Positions 60,937-64,000 of a stretch of 64,000 bases of DNA are shown one piece after another. Below the pieces are notes generated by a model. That model did not search any database. It was given only the letters and a program-made list of their open reading frames with translations, and was not told the DNA's origin. Origin of the DNA: Botrimarina colliarenosi (GTDB lineage: Bacteria; Planctomycetota; Planctomycetia; Pirellulales; Lacipirellulaceae). The stretch is taken from the NCBI RefSeq assembly GCF_007859955.1, contig NZ_SJPR01000002.1:606353-670352 (forward strand), written 5' to 3'. The translations under genes were made by a program, and so were the position numbers. Each line of letters opens with the position of its first letter. The first letter of the stretch is position 1.

Positions 60937-61872
60937 CTAGGCCACCTGCGGTTTCGGTTTGCGACGGACGGGGGGCTCCCCTTTCCAGCGGCGGTGGACC
61001 CACCAGTACTGAGTTGGCTCGCGGCGGATGACCTCCTCGAGCCGGCGGGTGAACCACTCTGTCAAGAGCGGCGTCGTCCCCAGCGCGAAGCCTTCGGCCC
61101 TCGGATCGATCGAGTCGATGCCAGTGATGCGGTATCGCAATGCCGCGTCGCCCCTGCGCTGGACGCCAACAACCACCGTCGGGGCTTCATACGACAACGT
61201 AAACAGCGACACCGCCTTGTGGGTCGACGCCGGCTTGCCGAAAAAGTCGACCCAACACCCCTTGGGCCCCGCGTGCTGGTCTCCCAGCAGCGTCAAGACG
61301 CCGCCGCTCGAAAGGACGCGTTCGACGTCCTCACGGCTGCCGGTCTTCGGCAGGATGAACTGCCCGGTGCGGCCACGGAACTCGTTGACGTAGCGGTCGA
61401 CGTAGGCGTTGTCGAGCGTGCGGGCGATCGTGTGAGTTGGCAACCCAAAGACCCCCAGCACGTAACCCCCCAGCTCGAAGTTGCCGTAGTGGGCCGAGAT
61501 CACCACCTTTGGCCCCTCGGAGAGCATCGTTTGGAGGATGAGGTCGTCGCGTTCGAGTTCGATCCAGTCACGCCAGGTGGTGCGGTGGACCTTCCGCGGC
61601 GTGTGGGCGATCTCGGCGACCATCAGAAAGAGGTGCCGCCACATCTTGCGGTTTGCCTGTTCTCGCTGGGCCGCCGACCAATCGGGGAAGGCGATCTGGA
61701 GATTCTCCTCCACCACGCCCCGCCGCATCCGGAGCACGTCGTGCATCAGCCATGCGAGCCCTTCGACGCCCCGTTCGCAGACCCGCAGGGGCAACGCTTG
61801 CACCAGGGCGATCGACCCCCGCAGCGCCAAGTAGGCGGCGTAGTCGACGGCGGATTTCAGGATCGGCGGCAT
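60937..61872 (-). CDS. LpxL/HtrB-like lipid A acyltransferase
   Basis: 311 residues. N-terminal membrane anchor (ALRGSIALVQALPLRVCERG), the catalytic His-Glu in VVISAHYGNFELGGYVLG, then GDQHAGPKGCWVDFFGKPAS and a final YWWVHRRWKGEPP typical of the family. These enzymes add a secondary acyl chain to lipid A precursors at the inner membrane. With the waaF-like gene it points to an LPS-like envelope. First gene of a two-gene unit with the Rieske protein. Confidence 0.87.
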   Translation of the reverse strand: MPPILKSAVDYAAYLALRGSIALVQALPLRVCERGVEGLAWLMHDVLRMRRGVVEENLQIAFPDWSAAQREQANRKMWRHLFLMVAEIAHTPRKVHRTTWRDWIELERDDLILQTMLSEGPKVVISAHYGNFELGGYVLGVFGLPTHTIARTLDNAYVDRYVNEFRGRTGQFILPKTGSREDVERVLSSGGVLTLLGDQHAGPKGCWVDFFGKPASTHKAVSLFTLSYEAPTVVVGVQRRGDAALRYRITGIDSIDPRAEGFALGTTPLLTEWFTRRLEEVIRREPTQYWWVHRRWKGEPPVRRKPKPQVA

Positions 61873-62028
61873 AGAACGATTCTGACGGCGCCGGGTCCCC
61901 GGCGTGAAGGCCGATTGGCGCGGTTAAGTCAGCCCGGCTTGGCGAATCGACCGGTCGATTCGCCGCGGCGGCCTCCGAAACACGACCGATACTTCGGGGT
62001 CTCTTGTCCTTCCCTTGGATCCGACCTC

Positions 62029-62565
62029 ATGTCTGTCGCCACGCTCGATCAACCCGCCGCCGAAGTTCTGCCGATCGATTTCAATCGCGAGCTTTTTAAC
62101 GCCGTCGTTGATTCGGTTCCGAAGGCGCTGGCGATGTGCGGCGGAAAAGCGAAGTGCGTCGGCATCTCGCGGATGCCCACCAAACAGCACGGCGAGGTGA
62201 CCGGCCTGATCGGCGCCCACGGCAAGGTGTCGGGCTTTCTCGCCGTGAATATGTCGAGGAAGCTGGGCCTGCACCTCGTGGGGGGCCTGCTCGGAGAAAC
62301 CTACCCCGACCTCACGCCGCAAGTCGTCGACGGCGCCGGTGAGGTGACCAACATCATCGCCGGCGGCGTCAAGTCGGCCCTCTCCCGAGGCGAGTGGGCC
62401 TTCAGCCACATCACGGTCCCCAGCGTGATCGTCGGCGACGGTTACCAGGTCGCCTTCGCCAGCGGCATCGAACTGCTCGACGTCTGCTTCGAGGTCGAGA
62501 ACCCCGACGCCATCGTGACCAGCGACCGCCTGCTGCATGTGACCCTGTCGATTCTCAAGCTGTGA
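62029..62565 (+). CDS. cheX: CheX-like chemotaxis phosphatase-type protein
   Basis: 178 residues from ATG 62029; a much longer frame upstream is a shadow of the acyltransferase gene. It fits the CheC/CheX fold: FNRELFNAVVDSVPKALAMC, then VTGLIGAHGKVSGFLAVNMS, and VVDGAGEVTNIIAGGVKSAL with the paired Glu/Asn of the CheX active site. CheX removes phosphate from CheY; planctomycete copies can be part of other sensing circuits. No other chemotaxis genes are near. Confidence 0.85.
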   Translation: MSVATLDQPAAEVLPIDFNRELFNAVVDSVPKALAMCGGKAKCVGISRMPTKQHGEVTGLIGAHGKVSGFLAVNMSRKLGLHLVGGLLGETYPDLTPQVVDGAGEVTNIIAGGVKSALSRGEWAFSHITVPSVIVGDGYQVAFASGIELLDVCFEVENPDAIVTSDRLLHVTLSILKL

Positions 62566-62623
62566 CCGACGGGGTTGCGCAGCGGCCTGGCATGGCGCGC
62601 CACGCAACCCTCTTGGTCGTAGC

Positions 62624-63085
62624 TCAAGCCTCGTCCGCCGCGCGGATCCACGGCGTGATCGTCGGCGTATTCGCCACGAGTTCTTCGGGCTTGAAGTAGA
62701 GCCCGATCTCACGGGCGGCGGCTTCTTCGCCGTCGGAGCCGTGCACGAGGTTCATCTGACGGCTGCTGCTGAAGTCGCCGCGGATGGTCCCCGGGGCCGC
62801 CTTGAGGCCGCTGGTGGCGCCGAGCATGTCGCGGACGACCTGCACCGCCTCAAGGCCCTCCAGCACGCCCGCTAGCACGGGGCCCCCGGTGATGAACTCC
62901 TCGAGCGTCGGGTACCAACCCTTCTCGACGTGCTCGGCGTAATGCTGCTTGGCCAGTTCCGGCGTGATCTGCAGCAGCTTCATCGCGACGAAATTGAGTC
63001 CCTTCGCCTCGAAGCGAGAGATGATCTGGCCCATCAGGCGGCGCTGGACACAATCGGGCTTCAGCAGGATCAACGTGCGTTGCAT
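62624..63085 (-). CDS. ndk: nucleoside diphosphate kinase
   Basis: 153 residues, typical length. N-terminus TLILLKPDCVQRRLMGQIIS, GTIRGDFSSSRQMNLVHGSD with the phospho-His, and a C-terminal extension. It balances NTP pools using ATP. Single gene, convergent with cheX. Confidence 0.96.
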   Translation of the reverse strand: MQRTLILLKPDCVQRRLMGQIISRFEAKGLNFVAMKLLQITPELAKQHYAEHVEKGWYPTLEEFITGGPVLAGVLEGLEAVQVVRDMLGATSGLKAAPGTIRGDFSSSRQMNLVHGSDGEEAAAREIGLYFKPEELVANTPTITPWIRAADEA

Positions 63086-63331
63086 AGCGGTCGGCAGGGG
63101 TAAAGGGTTTCCACAGAAGGGCCCGGATTCTAGGCAGGCGCCGCCGGCGGCTCAACCTCCGGGGGCGACGGGACCCGCTTCACTCCGGGGGCTGACGCCA
63201 CCCGGCTCGCCGCTAAGCCGCCAGCATTGCTGGGGGGTGAGGGCGCTCGGGTCTCATTGGTCTGGACGAGTTCGCCGCGTCTGCTAGCCTCCGCGGCGTT
63301 ACCAGCTGGGCGCCAGAGGAGACCCAAACGG

Positions 63332-64000
63332 ATGAATCGCTACGCAAGCCTGACCCTCGCGCTCGGGGCCGTCACCGTTGCGGCTGCCGGCTGCACCAGC
63401 CAATCAACGCCCGTTCCGAACCCCTTCAGCACAGCCGATCGGGTCCCGCCTCCGGCCATGCGCTCGGTGGAAGGCGTCGCGCCGGCTTACTACCCGGGCG
63501 CTGCCGCACCGGCCTACCCTGCCCCCCCGGCGGTCGGCGCTGCGCCGGCCTACGGGAACGCGCCCGCCTACGGCGCCGCGCCGGCTTACAATGCGGCCCC
63601 GCCCGTCACGGCGCCGGCCTATGGCGCGCCGCCCGCCACTTCAAGCTACGCGCCGAGCGCCCCGGGCCCCGCGCCGGGAACGGCAACCCCTTACTACGGC
63701 GCGTCGACCAGCCGCAGCGCCGTGACGCCCGGCGACACCATCTCGGTCCCCACCGACGCCGGCTCGCTCCGTTACGCGACGCCCGAGGAGTCCTACCTCG
63801 CCCGCCAGGAGAGCCAGCCCGTTCCGCGAGCGGGCGCCACGCAACTCGCACAGGCGCCCGATCGTCCCACCGCTACCGCCAACGGATGGATCGCCGGTTC
63901 GGCGCCAGTCCGCTCGTCCGCCATCGCCAGCAGCCCCCGGGTCCGCCTCCCGGGCGAAGGATGGAGCAGCGAGCCAATCAGCCTGGCGGCCATCGACCGC
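63332..64000 (+). CDS. lipoprotein with Pro/Ala/Tyr-rich repeats (partial, runs off window)
   Basis: Open for 223 codons to the window end without a stop. N-terminus MNRYASLTLALGAVTVAAAG followed by Cys is a lipoprotein signal with the AAGC lipobox. Next comes a region rich in APAYG units (APAYGNAPAYGAAPAYNAAP), as in planctomycete surface proteins. A GAGGAG-type ribosome binding site (63315-63321) lies ten bases before the ATG. The rest (GDTISVPTDAGSLRYATPEE) has no recognised domain. Confidence 0.75.
   Translation, partial: MNRYASLTLALGAVTVAAAGCTSQSTPVPNPFSTADRVPPPAMRSVEGVAPAYYPGAAAPAYPAPPAVGAAPAYGNAPAYGAAPAYNAAPPVTAPAYGAPPATSSYAPSAPGPAPGTATPYYGASTSRSAVTPGDTISVPTDAGSLRYATPEESYLARQESQPVPRAGATQLAQAPDRPTATANGWIAGSAPVRSSAIASSPRVRLPGEGWSSEPISLAAIDR

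Noticed and set aside
60994..62565. 523-residue open frame on the plus strand
   Set aside because: Its first 345 codons mirror the LpxL-like gene on the other strand; only the end from 62029 has a real domain (CheX).

Overview
The window is high-GC, gene-dense DNA from a planctomycete, most likely order Pirellulales (Lacipirellulaceae-like). I infer this from the DUF1559 pseudopilin with its H-X9-DG motif, a PEP-CTERM secreted protein, Tyr/Pro/Ala-rich secreted proteins, short operons with ATGA or GTGA overlaps, and many palindromic intergenic repeats. No sequence search was possible. WaaF-like and LpxL-like genes point to a lipid A/LPS-type envelope.

Layout. (1) 1-4642: the end of a surface-polysaccharide locus on the minus strand: a WecA-GT4 fusion, a Wzm-type ABC permease and a sulfotransferase cut by the window edge. 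(2) 5016-9169: a small type III polyketide locus. Methyltransferase, FAD reductase and type III PKS are translationally coupled on the minus strand, with a divergent tocopherol-methyltransferase-like gene. (3) 9637-13894: a very large membrane protein facing a sigma-54 activator. (4) 13962-20398: one minus-strand operon with an ECF sigma factor, a putative anti-sigma protein, three GspF-like proteins, three pseudopilin-like proteins and a DUF1559 pseudopilin. (5) 20653-25805: ribE, zwf and gnd. zwf and gnd are separated by a hicAB pair and a GIY-YIG nuclease gene set among inverted repeats.

(6) 26054-34577: a secreted metalloprotease, a histidine kinase/response regulator pair, a GT2/WaaF pair and a HAD hydrolase. 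(7) 34827-41876: ilvD, a PEP-CTERM protein, a cytosine-5 DNA methyltransferase carrying an in-frame repeat insertion, a small unknown gene and a DegT-family aminotransferase. (8) 42242-50265: a YdeP/FdhF-like molybdoenzyme, RlmM-like methyltransferase, MsrB, a PilZ protein, a UvrD/PcrA helicase and a stand-alone RNA polymerase alpha-CTD protein. (9) 50377-57696: a three-gene operon (DUF3592-like protein, beta-rich protein, P-loop ATPase), three exported proteins and a HEPN-like gene lying between 26-bp inverted repeats. (10) 57998-64000: ornithine decarboxylase with a clear terminator, a double GNAT protein, a Rieske protein, LpxL-like acyltransferase, CheX, Ndk and the start of a lipoprotein.

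I saw no tRNA, rRNA, CRISPR array, insertion sequence or phage module. The most unusual parts are the sigma-controlled pseudopilus operon without an ATPase or secretin, the HEPN gene between inverted repeats, the toxin/nuclease insertion between zwf and gnd, the DNA methyltransferase interrupted in frame by repeat DNA, and the type III PKS operon.
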